This document shows, one piece after another, positions 36,412 to 44,847 of a DNA stretch of 64,000 bases (positions are counted from its first letter, which is position 1; each line of letters starts with the position of its first letter). The stretch comes from Streptomyces sp. V4I2 (lineage in GTDB: Bacteria; Actinomycetota; Actinomycetes; Streptomycetales; Streptomycetaceae). The stretch lies in NCBI RefSeq assembly GCF_030817655.1, contig NZ_JAUSZM010000003.1:6572001-6636000 (forward strand), given 5' to 3'. The notes beneath the pieces were generated by a model. The model worked only from the letters and a program-made list of their open reading frames with translations, ran no database searches and was not told the DNA's origin. A program made the position numbers and the translations under genes.

Positions 36412-37590
36412 GTGGACCTGTTCGAGTACCAGGCGAGGGACCTCTTCGCCAAGCACGATGTACCGGTGCTGGCCGGTGAAGTCATCGACACGCCTGAGGC
36501 GGCCCGCGCAGCCACTGAGCGTCTTGGTGGCAAGTCCGTCGTCAAGGCCCAGGTGAAGGTCGGCGGCCGTGGCAAGGCCGGTGGCGTGAAGCTGGCCGCC
36601 AGCCCGGACGAGGCCGTCGCCCGTGCGACGGACATCCTCGGCATGGACATCAAGGGCCACACGGTCCACAAGGTGATGATCGCCGAGACGGCCCCGGAGA
36701 TCCTGGAGGAGTACTACGTCTCCTTCCTCCTGGACCGCACCAACCGCACCTTCCTCTCCATCGCGTCCGTCGAGGGCGGCATGGAGATCGAGGAGGTGGC
36801 GGCCGAGCGCCCCGAGGCCGTGGCCAAGACGCCGATCGACGCCAACGAGGGCGTGACCCCCGAGAAGGCCCGCGAGATCGTCGAGGCGGCGAGGTTCCCG
36901 GCCGAGGTCGCCGACAAGATCGTCAACGTCCTTGTCACGCTGTGGAAGACGTTCATCGAGGAGGACGCGCTCCTCGTCGAGGTCAACCCGCTGGCGAAGG
37001 TCGCCTCCGGTGACGTCATCGCCCTCGACGGCAAGGTCTCCCTGGACGAGAACGCGGACTTCCGCCACCCCGACCACGAGGAGCTCGTCGACCACGCCGC
37101 GGCCAACCCCCTCGAGGCCGCGGCCAAGGAGAAGAACCTCAACTACGTCAAGCTCGACGGCGAGGTCGGCATCATCGGCAACGGCGCGGGTCTCGTGATG
37201 AGCACCCTCGACGTCGTCGCGTACGCCGGTGAGGCCCACGGCGGCGTCAAGCCCGCCAACTTCCTCGACATCGGCGGCGGCGCCTCCGCCGCGGTCATGG
37301 CGAACGGCCTGGAGATCATCCTCGGCGACCCGGACGTCAAGTCCGTGTTCGTCAACGTCTTCGGCGGCATCACCGCCTGCGACGAGGTCGCCAACGGCAT
37401 CGTGCAGGCGCTGCAGCTGCTCAAGGACAAGGGCGAGGAAGTCACCAAGCCCCTCGTCGTCCGCCTCGACGGCAACAACGCCGAGCTGGGTCGCAAGATC
37501 CTCTCCGACGCCAACCACCCGCTGGTCCAGCGCGTGGACACCATGGACGGCGCGGCCGACAAGGCCGCCGAGCTCGCGGCTGCGAAGTAA
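36412..37590 (+). CDS. sucC: succinyl-CoA synthetase (ADP/GDP-forming), beta subunit
   Basis: SucC joins SucD to convert succinyl-CoA, ADP and phosphate to succinate, CoA and ATP in the TCA cycle. The 392-residue protein has an ATP-grasp domain from the start (MDLFEYQARDLFAKHDV), nucleotide-loop KVGGRGKAGGVK, Mg-binding EVNPLAK, and a C-terminal CoA-ligase domain with FLDIGGGAS and FVNVFGGI. GTG start with GGGACGGA seven bases before it. sucD follows 21 bases later, so the two form an operon. Confidence 0.97.
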   Translation: MDLFEYQARDLFAKHDVPVLAGEVIDTPEAARAATERLGGKSVVKAQVKVGGRGKAGGVKLAASPDEAVARATDILGMDIKGHTVHKVMIAETAPEILEEYYVSFLLDRTNRTFLSIASVEGGMEIEEVAAERPEAVAKTPIDANEGVTPEKAREIVEAARFPAEVADKIVNVLVTLWKTFIEEDALLVEVNPLAKVASGDVIALDGKVSLDENADFRHPDHEELVDHAAANPLEAAAKEKNLNYVKLDGEVGIIGNGAGLVMSTLDVVAYAGEAHGGVKPANFLDIGGGASAAVMANGLEIILGDPDVKSVFVNVFGGITACDEVANGIVQALQLLKDKGEEVTKPLVVRLDGNNAELGRKILSDANHPLVQRVDTMDGAADKAAELAAAK

Positions 37591-37611
37591 GGAAGAGGGA
37601 CAGACACAGCC

Positions 37612-38499
37612 ATGGCTATCTTCCTCGACAAAGACAGCAAGATCATCGTCCAGGGCATGACCGGTGCCACGGGCATGAAGCACACCAAGCTCATGCTGGC
37701 GGACGGCTCCAACATCGTCGGCGGTGTGAACCCGCGCAAGGCGGGCACGTCCGTCGACATCGACGGCACCGAGATCCCGGTCTTCGGCACGGTCGCCGAG
37801 GCGATCGAGAAGACGGGCGCCAACGTGTCCGTCCTCTTCGTGCCGCCGGCCTTCTCCAAGGCCGCCGTCGTCGAGGCGATCGACGCCGAGATCCCCCTCG
37901 CGGTCGTCATCACCGAGGGCATCGCGGTCCACGACTCGGCCGCGTTCTACGCGTACGCCGTGTCGAAGGGCAACAAGACGCGGATCATCGGCCCGAACTG
38001 CCCCGGTCTCATCACCCCGGGCCAGTCCAACGCCGGCATCATCCCGGGCGACATCACGAAGCCGGGCCGCATCGGCCTGGTCTCGAAGTCCGGCACGCTG
38101 ACGTACCAGATGATGTACGAGCTGCGTGACATCGGCTTCTCGTCCGCCGTCGGCATCGGTGGCGACCCGGTCATCGGTACGACCCACATCGACGCGCTCG
38201 CCGCGTTCGAGGCCGACCCCGACACCGACCTGATCGTCATGATCGGCGAGATCGGCGGCGACGCCGAGGAGCGTGCGGCGGACTACATCGCGAAGAACGT
38301 GACGAAGCCGGTCGTCGGTTACGTCGCCGGCTTCACCGCGCCCGAGGGCAAGACCATGGGCCACGCCGGCGCCATCGTCTCCGGCTCCTCCGGCACGGCC
38401 GCCGCCAAGAAGGAGGCCCTCGAGGCCGCCGGCGTCAAGGTCGGCAAGACGCCGACCGAGACGGCGAAGCTTGCCCGCGAGATCCTCGCCGCCGGCTGA
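37612..38499 (+). CDS. sucD: succinyl-CoA synthetase, alpha subunit
   Basis: A 295-residue subunit that carries the phospho-histidine. The CoA-binding Rossmann part is QGMTGATGMKHTKLML; the substrate loop is GPNCPGLITPGQ; the active-site His lies in KTMGHAGAIVSGSSG; and GIGGDPVIGTTHID is the beta-subunit contact. It starts 21 bases after sucC behind GAGGGAC. The operon ends at the palindromic terminator 17 bases downstream. Confidence 0.97.
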   Translation: MAIFLDKDSKIIVQGMTGATGMKHTKLMLADGSNIVGGVNPRKAGTSVDIDGTEIPVFGTVAEAIEKTGANVSVLFVPPAFSKAAVVEAIDAEIPLAVVITEGIAVHDSAAFYAYAVSKGNKTRIIGPNCPGLITPGQSNAGIIPGDITKPGRIGLVSKSGTLTYQMMYELRDIGFSSAVGIGGDPVIGTTHIDALAAFEADPDTDLIVMIGEIGGDAEERAADYIAKNVTKPVVGYVAGFTAPEGKTMGHAGAIVSGSSGTAAAKKEALEAAGVKVGKTPTETAKLAREILAAG

Positions 38500-38515
38500 A
38501 CCGACGCGTGACAGA

Positions 38516-38553
38516 GAAGGGCCCGCGTCCTCGATCGAGGACGCGGGCCCTTC
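38516..38553. terminator. 38-base palindromic terminator after sucD
   Basis: A perfect palindrome centred at 38534, from GAAGGGCCCGCG to CGCGGGCCCTTC, with AAGG and CCTT ends that give an A/T-rich edge on both sides. It separates sucD from the convergent XRE/sigma-like gene and should work in both directions. Confidence 0.9.
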
Positions 38554-38570
38554 CTCATGCACAGGCATGC

Positions 38571-39695
38571 TCAGCCTCCTTGCGGCACCAGCCGCTGCGG
38601 CCCGCTCACCGTCTCCTCCCGCAGCTTCGACCGCAGTTCCCGTTCTGCCTCCGACAGCGGCCCCGGCGCCACCCGTGGCGGCACTCCCTGCACCGTCTCG
38701 CCCGACGGCACCGGCGGCTCGTACTGCCTGGGCGCCGTCCGCAGCGTCAGCGCCGTCGTCCCGATCAGGGCGACCGTGAAGGCGATGGCGGCCCGCGTCC
38801 AGAAGCGGGCCCTGCGCTCGCTGCTCGTCCGCACCACCGGCGGCCTGGCGGCCCGCAGCCGCTCCGCGGCGGCCAGTTCGGCCAGCCGCCGGGTGAGCTC
38901 CGCGGGGTCGGACAGCTCCGGCAGCCGCGCGGCGACCGCCTCCCGCGCGCGCAGCAGCCGGTTCGCGGCCGCCGGTGTGCTCGCCTCCGTCTCCGCCGCC
39001 GTCTCCGGCAGGTCGAGGCCGACACCGTCGTAGAGCAGGAGCGTGCGGCGGTGCGGCGGCGGGAGGTGCAGCAGTACGTCCATCAGTGCGCGGTCGGACG
39101 CGTCCGCGGGCGGCGCCTCGGGGTGCCGGTGGCGGGGGCGGAAGCGGTGCCAGGGGGAGAGGGCGTACTCGTACGCGGTCGCCCGCACCCAGCCCGCCGG
39201 ATCCCGGTCGACCGCCACCTCGGGCCAGCACTGCCAGGCGAGTTGAAAGGCCCGCTCGACCGACTCGCGGGCGAGTTCACGCCGGCCGGTGAGCAGAAAG
39301 GCCTGCCGTACGAGGGCGGGGGCGCAGAACGCGTACAGGGCGTCGAAGGCCTGAGCGGGCGTCAGGGGAGGTGCGGGGACGTCCGGTTCGGGCGCGGGCG
39401 CGGGGCTCGGTGCAGGGGGCACCTCGGGTGCCGATGCCGGTGCCGGTTCCGGTGCCGGAGGGGTCTTCGTCCGTACGGGGCTGTCGGCGGCGTCCCTCGC
39501 CAGCTCGGCGAGCAGCCTCGCGTACGCCTCCCGTCTCCGGCCGAGCGGTGTCGTACGGCCGTTCTCCCACTTACGCACCGTCTCGCGGGTGACGCCCACC
39601 CGTGCCGCGACCTGAGCCTGCGTCAACGACCCGGCCTCCCGCAGGCGTCGGCGCTCCTTCGGCGGGGGGAGCGGGGTTGCAGGACTCTGCGTCAC
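38571..39695 (-). CDS. XRE helix-turn-helix protein fused to an ECF-sigma-like region and a membrane helix
   Basis: A 374-residue protein. The N-terminal XRE domain is EAGSLTQAQVAARVGVTRETV followed by RKWENGRTTPLG. A Pro/Ala/Glu-rich linker (about residues 75-115) leads to a region that resembles a degenerate ECF sigma factor: an region 2-like FDALYAFCAPALVRQAFLLTGRRELARE with WQCWPEVAVDRDPAGWVRATA, and a region 4-like LLHLPPPHRRTLLLYDGVGLDL. A membrane helix (AAIAFTVALIGTTALTL) and a short outer end follow. GTG start with AAGGGG upstream. It may be a membrane-linked regulator; no target is known. Confidence 0.78.
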   Translation of the reverse strand: MTQSPATPLPPPKERRRLREAGSLTQAQVAARVGVTRETVRKWENGRTTPLGRRREAYARLLAELARDAADSPVRTKTPPAPEPAPASAPEVPPAPSPAPAPEPDVPAPPLTPAQAFDALYAFCAPALVRQAFLLTGRRELARESVERAFQLAWQCWPEVAVDRDPAGWVRATAYEYALSPWHRFRPRHRHPEAPPADASDRALMDVLLHLPPPHRRTLLLYDGVGLDLPETAAETEASTPAAANRLLRAREAVAARLPELSDPAELTRRLAELAAAERLRAARPPVVRTSSERRARFWTRAAIAFTVALIGTTALTLRTAPRQYEPPVPSGETVQGVPPRVAPGPLSEAERELRSKLREETVSGPQRLVPQGG

Positions 39696-39791
39696 CGGGC
39701 GCCCCTTCGTGCGAAAAGGTACATAACCGTATATTGAGCGACACTTCGGAGGTTCGCCTGTTACGACGAGAAAGCGCGTGTCGTTGGGAGC

Positions 39792-41450
39792 ATGACGGGC
39801 GTGATCCAGATGACCGAACGCCGATCGCCGTTGACCTCCCTGCCCACCCGGTTGCGTGACCGGTCGCCCGGACTGGCCGCCGGCCTCCTCGGCGGTGCGG
39901 TCGCGGCCGGGCTGGGGCTCGGCTCGTTCGCCGTGCTGGTGATGGTGCTGTGGATCAGCTCGCCGTACCCCGACAGCGGGCCCGACGGCGCGCTGCACGT
40001 CGCCGCGGCGCTGTGGCTGCTGGCCCACGGCGCCGAACTGGTCCGCACCGACACGCTCTCCGGCACCTCCGCACCCGTCGGCGTCAGCCCGCTGCTCCTC
40101 CTCGCGCTGCCGCTCTGGCTGGTGCACCGGGCGGCTCGGGACGCGACCGACGGGGGTGAGGAGGAGGACGACGGGCCGACGGGCGTCCCGCGGCGGATCT
40201 CCGTCCCGGCGCGGACGGCTGTCTCCGGGCGGACAGTCTGGGCGGGCGTCGTCCTCGGCTATCTCGCCGTCGGCGCCGCCGCCGCGCTCTACGCGACGGG
40301 CGGCGAGCTGCGGCCGTCGTGGCTGTGGACGGGCGTGAGCATGCCGCTGGTCGTGACGGTGGCCGCGGGCACGGGGGTGTGGACGGCGTACGGCCGCCCG
40401 CGCGCGGTGCTGGACGAGGTGCTGATCCTGCTGCCGACGGGCCTGCGACGGCTCGTCCTCGGCCCGGACGCGCGAGCCCGCCTCGGCACGGCCGCGCGGG
40501 CCGCGGGCGCGGGGACGGCGGTGCTCGTCGGGGGCGGGGCGGTGCTGCTGGCGGCGTCGCTGGTGTGGCACGGCGAGGCGGCCCGGGAGTCGTTCCTCCG
40601 GCTCACGGAGGGCTGGTCGGGCCGGTTCGCGGTCCTGCTGCTCTGCCTCACCCTGGTCCCGAACGCGGTGGTGTGGGCGGGGTCGTACGCCCTCGGCCCC
40701 GGCTTCACCCTCGGCGTCGGCCACGCCGTGACGCCGCTCGCGTCCGCCCCCACCCCGTTGCTCCCGCCGTTTCCGCTGCTGGCGGCGGTACCGGATACCG
40801 GCACCGGGACGCCGCTGCACTGGGCGGCGGGGGTGGTGCCGGTGGTGGTCGGCGTGACGGTGGGGTGGTTCGTGGGCCGGGCGGCTGAGGGGGGAGGAGG
40901 AAGCGCGGATGCCTGGTCACCGGGTCGGACCGCCGGGACCGCCGGGCTGGCGGCCGTACTGTGCGCGGCCCAGGTCGGCGTCCTCGCGGCGTTCGCGGGC
41001 GGGCCGCTCGGCGTCGGCACGCTGGCCCGGTTCGGGCCGGTGTGGTGGCAGACGGGGGCGGCGGCCCTGGTGTGGACCTCGGTGCTGGGAGTCCCTACGG
41101 CGTTGGGGCTGCGGGCGTGGCGGTGCCGGGGGCGCAAGGAGGGAGGGGTCCGGCAGGAAGGCGCGCAGGGCGAGGAACGGGAGGCGACGATCGGGAAGCC
41201 GAGGGCGGCGGTGCCGATGGCCGACGACAGCACCTTCGAGCCGTACGACTTCCTGCCCACCGAGGCCGCGCAGCCGCTGTGGCACGACGACGACGCGGCA
41301 CGCGAGGCGCGCTGGGCGGCGCTGAAAGAGGCGTCGGCGGAGCCGGAACCACCGGAGTCACGACCGGCGAAGTCGCAACCGTCGCCGTCACAGCCATCGG
41401 CGTCACAGCCATCGGCGCCACAGCCATCCGCGTCCCCCGACGCACCCTGA
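39792..41450 (+). CDS. DUF6350/PerM-like membrane protein
   Basis: A 552-residue integral membrane protein with about nine or ten hydrophobic segments, for example GLLGGAVAAGLGLGSFAVLVMVLWI, SPLLLLALPLWLVHRAA, LAVLCAAQVGVLAAFAG. The C-terminal ~110 residues are soluble, with an EPYDFLPTEAAQPLWHDDDAAREARW part and a Pro/Gln/Ser tail with SQPS repeats. DUF6350 is related to PerM, a divisome-stability protein in mycobacteria. An in-frame ATG at 39810 is an alternative start. It is divergent from the XRE/sigma-like gene. Confidence 0.82.
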   Translation: MTGVIQMTERRSPLTSLPTRLRDRSPGLAAGLLGGAVAAGLGLGSFAVLVMVLWISSPYPDSGPDGALHVAAALWLLAHGAELVRTDTLSGTSAPVGVSPLLLLALPLWLVHRAARDATDGGEEEDDGPTGVPRRISVPARTAVSGRTVWAGVVLGYLAVGAAAALYATGGELRPSWLWTGVSMPLVVTVAAGTGVWTAYGRPRAVLDEVLILLPTGLRRLVLGPDARARLGTAARAAGAGTAVLVGGGAVLLAASLVWHGEAARESFLRLTEGWSGRFAVLLLCLTLVPNAVVWAGSYALGPGFTLGVGHAVTPLASAPTPLLPPFPLLAAVPDTGTGTPLHWAAGVVPVVVGVTVGWFVGRAAEGGGGSADAWSPGRTAGTAGLAAVLCAAQVGVLAAFAGGPLGVGTLARFGPVWWQTGAAALVWTSVLGVPTALGLRAWRCRGRKEGGVRQEGAQGEEREATIGKPRAAVPMADDSTFEPYDFLPTEAAQPLWHDDDAAREARWAALKEASAEPEPPESRPAKSQPSPSQPSASQPSAPQPSASPDAP

Positions 41451-41466
41451 CGGGCCACCGTCACCG

Positions 41467-42318
41467 TCAGCTGTTGGCGCCCAGCACTCCCCGCAGCTCC
41501 TTCGGCAGAAGCTCCGCGCAGGCCTGCTTCGACTCGTTGGTGAGGGCGTCGTTCGTGCAGGTGTAGTAGTCGCTGTAGACCAGCTTCACGGTGAAGCCCG
41601 CGGCGACCAGGGCGATGGCCAGGGACGCCGTGACCAGGCCGCTCACCGCGGCGGTCCGCTGCGGGCGGCCGCCCTGCGCGTGCGCCGGGATGTTCGGGTC
41701 GGGGGCGGCGGGGGGCTTGGCGCGGAGGGCTGTGATGCCCCAGTACAGGGCCAGCGCACCGAGCATCAGCGCCACGTAGGGCCAGCTGAACAGGGCGAAG
41801 AAGAAGGCCCACATGCCGGACAGCAAGGCGTACCGCGCGCGCCGCTGGGCCGGGTCCGTCGGGTCCCAGCGCGGTCCCTGGCCCTGCCCGCCGCCGCCCG
41901 CCGGGCCCTCGGGACCGGCCCCGGGGCGCTCGCCGAAGCCACCGGGGGAACGGCCGGGCTGCTGGTCGCTCCACTGACCGCCCCACGGGGCCGGGGCGCC
42001 ACCGTCGGCACCCTCACCCTGCGAACCGTCGCCGCCCTCTTTGCCCTCTTGGCCCGCCGGGTGGTGGCGCGGCTGCCACGGCCGGTCCGGGGTGCCCTCC
42101 GGCGGCGGTGCGAACGGGTTGTCGTCCGGAGCCGGAGCCGGAGCCGAGCCAGGGGCCGGGGCCGAGCCGCCCTGCCCCTCCCCGTTCTGCTTGCCCGCGT
42201 CGCCCGAGGGCGCGTCGGGCGGTGAGGCGGGGCGCTCCCGCAGAAGCACACCGCTACGCTCCCCTCCCTGCGATGACTGCGGGGGGAGCGTAAGGAGTCG
42301 CAGACTGCGGTCCGGCAT
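41467..42318 (-). CDS. membrane protein with disordered Gly/Pro-rich N-terminus
   Basis: A 283-residue protein with a ~155-residue Gly/Pro/Gln/Ala-rich N-terminus that seems disordered, then a short soluble part (RWDPTDPAQRRARYALLSG), two membrane helices (WAFFFALFSWPYVALMLGALALYWG and AAVSGLVTASLAIALVAAGFTVKLV), and a C-terminal domain with two cysteines (YTCTNDALTNESKQACAEL). The layout resembles DUF4190 proteins. The ATG at 42318 is used; a TTG three bases upstream (42321) is possible. Its 3' end meets the PerM-like gene tail to tail. Confidence 0.72.
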   Translation of the reverse strand: MPDRSLRLLTLPPQSSQGGERSGVLLRERPASPPDAPSGDAGKQNGEGQGGSAPAPGSAPAPAPDDNPFAPPPEGTPDRPWQPRHHPAGQEGKEGGDGSQGEGADGGAPAPWGGQWSDQQPGRSPGGFGERPGAGPEGPAGGGGQGQGPRWDPTDPAQRRARYALLSGMWAFFFALFSWPYVALMLGALALYWGITALRAKPPAAPDPNIPAHAQGGRPQRTAAVSGLVTASLAIALVAAGFTVKLVYSDYYTCTNDALTNESKQACAELLPKELRGVLGANS

Positions 42319-42476
42319 CAAGTGAGCGTCTTCCCCTAGGTGATACGGCTGTCTGTCCTGAGCTGTCACAGAGAGAACGCACCGCACGACGACCGCGTTC
42401 CCGAGCCTGCTCGTCCCAGACGCTACCTTCCGGCCACGCCCCCGTCCCGTGGGGGCCGCCCGGTGTGCCGGTATCG

Positions 42477-42504
42477 TTGCTGACGGTCGGCCGCTTCGTA
42501 GACT
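42477..42504 (+). promoter_or_regulatory. possible promoter of the purNH operon
   Basis: TTGCTG (42477-42482) and TAGACT (42499-42504) are spaced by 16 bases, some 80 bases ahead of purN. This is a vegetative-like pair. No PurR-type operator is evident. Confidence 0.45.
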
Positions 42505-42586
42505 TCCCCGTATCCCGGGGCGCGAAGCATTCGTATGAACACACGAGCCGCCCGCACAAGCCGCTCCCCCGAGAAAGGGCCCCACC

Positions 42587-43225
42587 GTGGCCGCCAAGCC
42601 CGTGGCCAAGCGCCTCGTCGTGCTGGTCTCCGGTTCCGGTACGAACCTGCAGGCGCTCATCGACGCCATCGCGGCCGCCGGCGCCGAGGCCTACGGCGCC
42701 GAGATCGTGGCCGTCGGTGCGGACCGCACGGGCATCGAAGGACTGGCCCGCGCCGAGCGCGCGGGGATCCCCACCTTCGTCTGCCGGGTGAAGGACCACG
42801 CCACCCGCGACGAGTGGGACGCGGCCCTCGCCGGGGCGGTGGCCGCGCACGAGCCCGACCTCGTCGTGTCCGCCGGGTTCATGAAGATCGTGGGCAAGGA
42901 GTTCCTGGCCCGCTTCGGGGGGCGGTTCGTGAACACCCACCCCGCCCTCCTGCCCAGTTTTCCCGGCGCCCACGGCGTCCGCGACGCTCTCGCGTACGGC
43001 GCCAAGGTCACCGGCTGCACCGTCCACTTCGTCGACGACGGGGTCGACACCGGGCCGATCATCGCTCAGGGCGTGGTCGAGGTCCGGGACGAGGACTACG
43101 AGGACGAGGGTGCCGCTCTGCACGAGCGCATCAAGGAAGTCGAGCGAAGCCTGCTCGTCGATGTCGTGGGGCGGCTCTGCCGCAACGGCTATCGCATTGA
43201 GGGACGAAAGGTAGTTATCCAGTGA
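42587..43225 (+). CDS. purN: phosphoribosylglycinamide formyltransferase
   Basis: PurN transfers a formyl group from 10-formyl-THF to GAR in purine synthesis. The 212-residue protein has the phosphate loop LVSGSGTNLQALID, the catalytic Asn-His of FVNTHPALLPSFPG, the folate-site Asp in VDDGVDTGPII, and the usual C-terminus. The start is GTG with AAAGG nine bases upstream. purH overlaps by four bases (GTGA), and folD, which feeds the same one-carbon pool, lies about 9 kb downstream. Confidence 0.96.
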   Translation: MAAKPVAKRLVVLVSGSGTNLQALIDAIAAAGAEAYGAEIVAVGADRTGIEGLARAERAGIPTFVCRVKDHATRDEWDAALAGAVAAHEPDLVVSAGFMKIVGKEFLARFGGRFVNTHPALLPSFPGAHGVRDALAYGAKVTGCTVHFVDDGVDTGPIIAQGVVEVRDEDYEDEGAALHERIKEVERSLLVDVVGRLCRNGYRIEGRKVVIQ

Positions 43226-44787
43226 CCGCCGAGAGCAACAAGCGGGCCATCCGACGGGCGCTCGTCAGCGTCTACGACAAGACGGGCCTCGAAGACCTCG
43301 CGCGCGGCCTGCACGAGGCGGGCGTGGAGCTCGTCTCCACCGGGTCGACCGCCTCCCGCATCGCCGCCGCCGGCGTCCCCGTCACCAAGGTCGAGGAGCT
43401 CACCGGCTTCCCCGAGTGCCTGGACGGGCGCGTCAAGACGCTGCACCCCAAGGTCCACGCGGGCATCCTCGCGGACCTCCGTCTGGAGGACCACCGGCGC
43501 CAGCTCGACGAGCTGGGCGTGGAGCCGTTCGACCTGGTCGTGGTCAACCTCTACCCCTTCCGTGAGACGGTCGCCTCCGGCGCCTCCCCCGACGAGTGCG
43601 TGGAGCAGATCGACATCGGCGGTCCGTCGATGGTGCGCGCGGCGGCGAAGAACCACCCGTCGGTGGCGGTCGTCACCAGCCCGGCGCGGTACGCGGACGT
43701 CCTCGGGGCGGTCAAGGACGGCGGCTTCGACCTGCCGACCCGCAGGCGCCTGGCGGCGGAGGCCTTCCAGCACACGGCGTCGTACGACGTGGCGGTGGCG
43801 TCCTGGTTCGCCTCCTCCTACGCCCCCGTGGACGACTCGCAGTTCCCCGACTTCCTGGGCGCGACCTGGGAGCGCAAGAACACCCTCCGCTACGGCGAGA
43901 ACCCGCACCAGCCGGCCGCCCTCTATGTCAACGGCACGGGTGGCGGCCTGGCCGAGGCCGAGCAGCTGCACGGCAAGGAGATGTCGTACAACAACTACAC
44001 GGACACGGACGCCGCCCGCCGTGCCGCGTACGACCACGACGAGCCCTGCGTCGCGATCATCAAGCACGCCAACCCCTGCGGTATCGCGATCGGTACGGAC
44101 GTCGCCGAGGCGCACCGCAAGGCGCACGCCTGCGACCCGCTGTCGGCGTTCGGCGGCGTGATCGCCGTCAACCGTCCGGTGTCGAAGGAGATGGCCGAGC
44201 AGGTCGCCGAGATCTTCACCGAGGTCATCGTGGCGCCCGACTACGAGGACGGCGCGCTCGAGGCCCTCGCCAAGAAGAAGAACATCCGCGTCCTGAAGGC
44301 CCCCGACGGCCCGTCCAACCCGGTCGAGCTCAAGCCGGTCGACGGCGGCGTCCTCCTCCAGGTCACCGACCGCCTCCAGGCCGACGGCGACGACCCGGCA
44401 GACTGGACCCTGGCGACGGGCGAGGCGCTGAGCGCGGAGGAGCTGTCCGACCTCGCCTTCGCGTGGAAGGCCTGCCGTGCGGTGAAGTCCAACGCCATCC
44501 TCCTCGCCAAGGACGGCGCCTCGGTCGGCGTCGGCATGGGCCAGGTCAACCGCGTCGACTCCTGCAAGCTGGCGGTCGAGCGGGCGGGCGAGGAGCGGGC
44601 GCGGGGCTCGTACGTCGCCTCCGACGCCTTCTTCCCCTTCCCCGACAACATCGACGTCCTGAGCGAGGCCGGGGTCAAGGCGATCGTCCAGCCCGGCGGC
44701 TCGGTCCGTGACGAACTCGTCGTCGAGGCCGCGGAGAAGGCGGGCATCACGATGTACTTCACGGGGACGCGGCACTTCTTCCACTGA
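43222..44787 (+). CDS. purH: bifunctional AICAR formyltransferase/IMP cyclohydrolase
   Basis: A 521-residue enzyme for the last two steps to IMP. The N-terminal MGS-like cyclohydrolase domain has SVYDKTGLEDLA and RVKTLHPKVHAGIL; the C-terminal AICAR transformylase has NPHQPAALYV, the KHANPCGIAIG active site, and the final GGSVRDELVVEAAEKAGI and GTRHFFH. GTG overlaps the purN stop, so translation is coupled. A strong terminator follows. Length is normal for the family. Confidence 0.97.
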   Translation: MTAESNKRAIRRALVSVYDKTGLEDLARGLHEAGVELVSTGSTASRIAAAGVPVTKVEELTGFPECLDGRVKTLHPKVHAGILADLRLEDHRRQLDELGVEPFDLVVVNLYPFRETVASGASPDECVEQIDIGGPSMVRAAAKNHPSVAVVTSPARYADVLGAVKDGGFDLPTRRRLAAEAFQHTASYDVAVASWFASSYAPVDDSQFPDFLGATWERKNTLRYGENPHQPAALYVNGTGGGLAEAEQLHGKEMSYNNYTDTDAARRAAYDHDEPCVAIIKHANPCGIAIGTDVAEAHRKAHACDPLSAFGGVIAVNRPVSKEMAEQVAEIFTEVIVAPDYEDGALEALAKKKNIRVLKAPDGPSNPVELKPVDGGVLLQVTDRLQADGDDPADWTLATGEALSAEELSDLAFAWKACRAVKSNAILLAKDGASVGVGMGQVNRVDSCKLAVERAGEERARGSYVASDAFFPFPDNIDVLSEAGVKAIVQPGGSVRDELVVEAAEKAGITMYFTGTRHFFH

Positions 44788-44808
44788 GGTGCCGGACGTG
44801 AACGAGCG

Positions 44809-44839
44809 AGGGCCCGCCGGTCGGTGACCGGCGGGCCCT
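44809..44839. terminator. bidirectional terminator after purH
   Basis: A 14-base perfect stem with a three-base loop (AGGGCCCGCCGGTC / GACCGGCGGGCCCT) sits 21 bases after purH and nine bases from the end of the convergent kinase gene. Confidence 0.92.
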
Positions 44840-44847
44840 GGTCCTGG

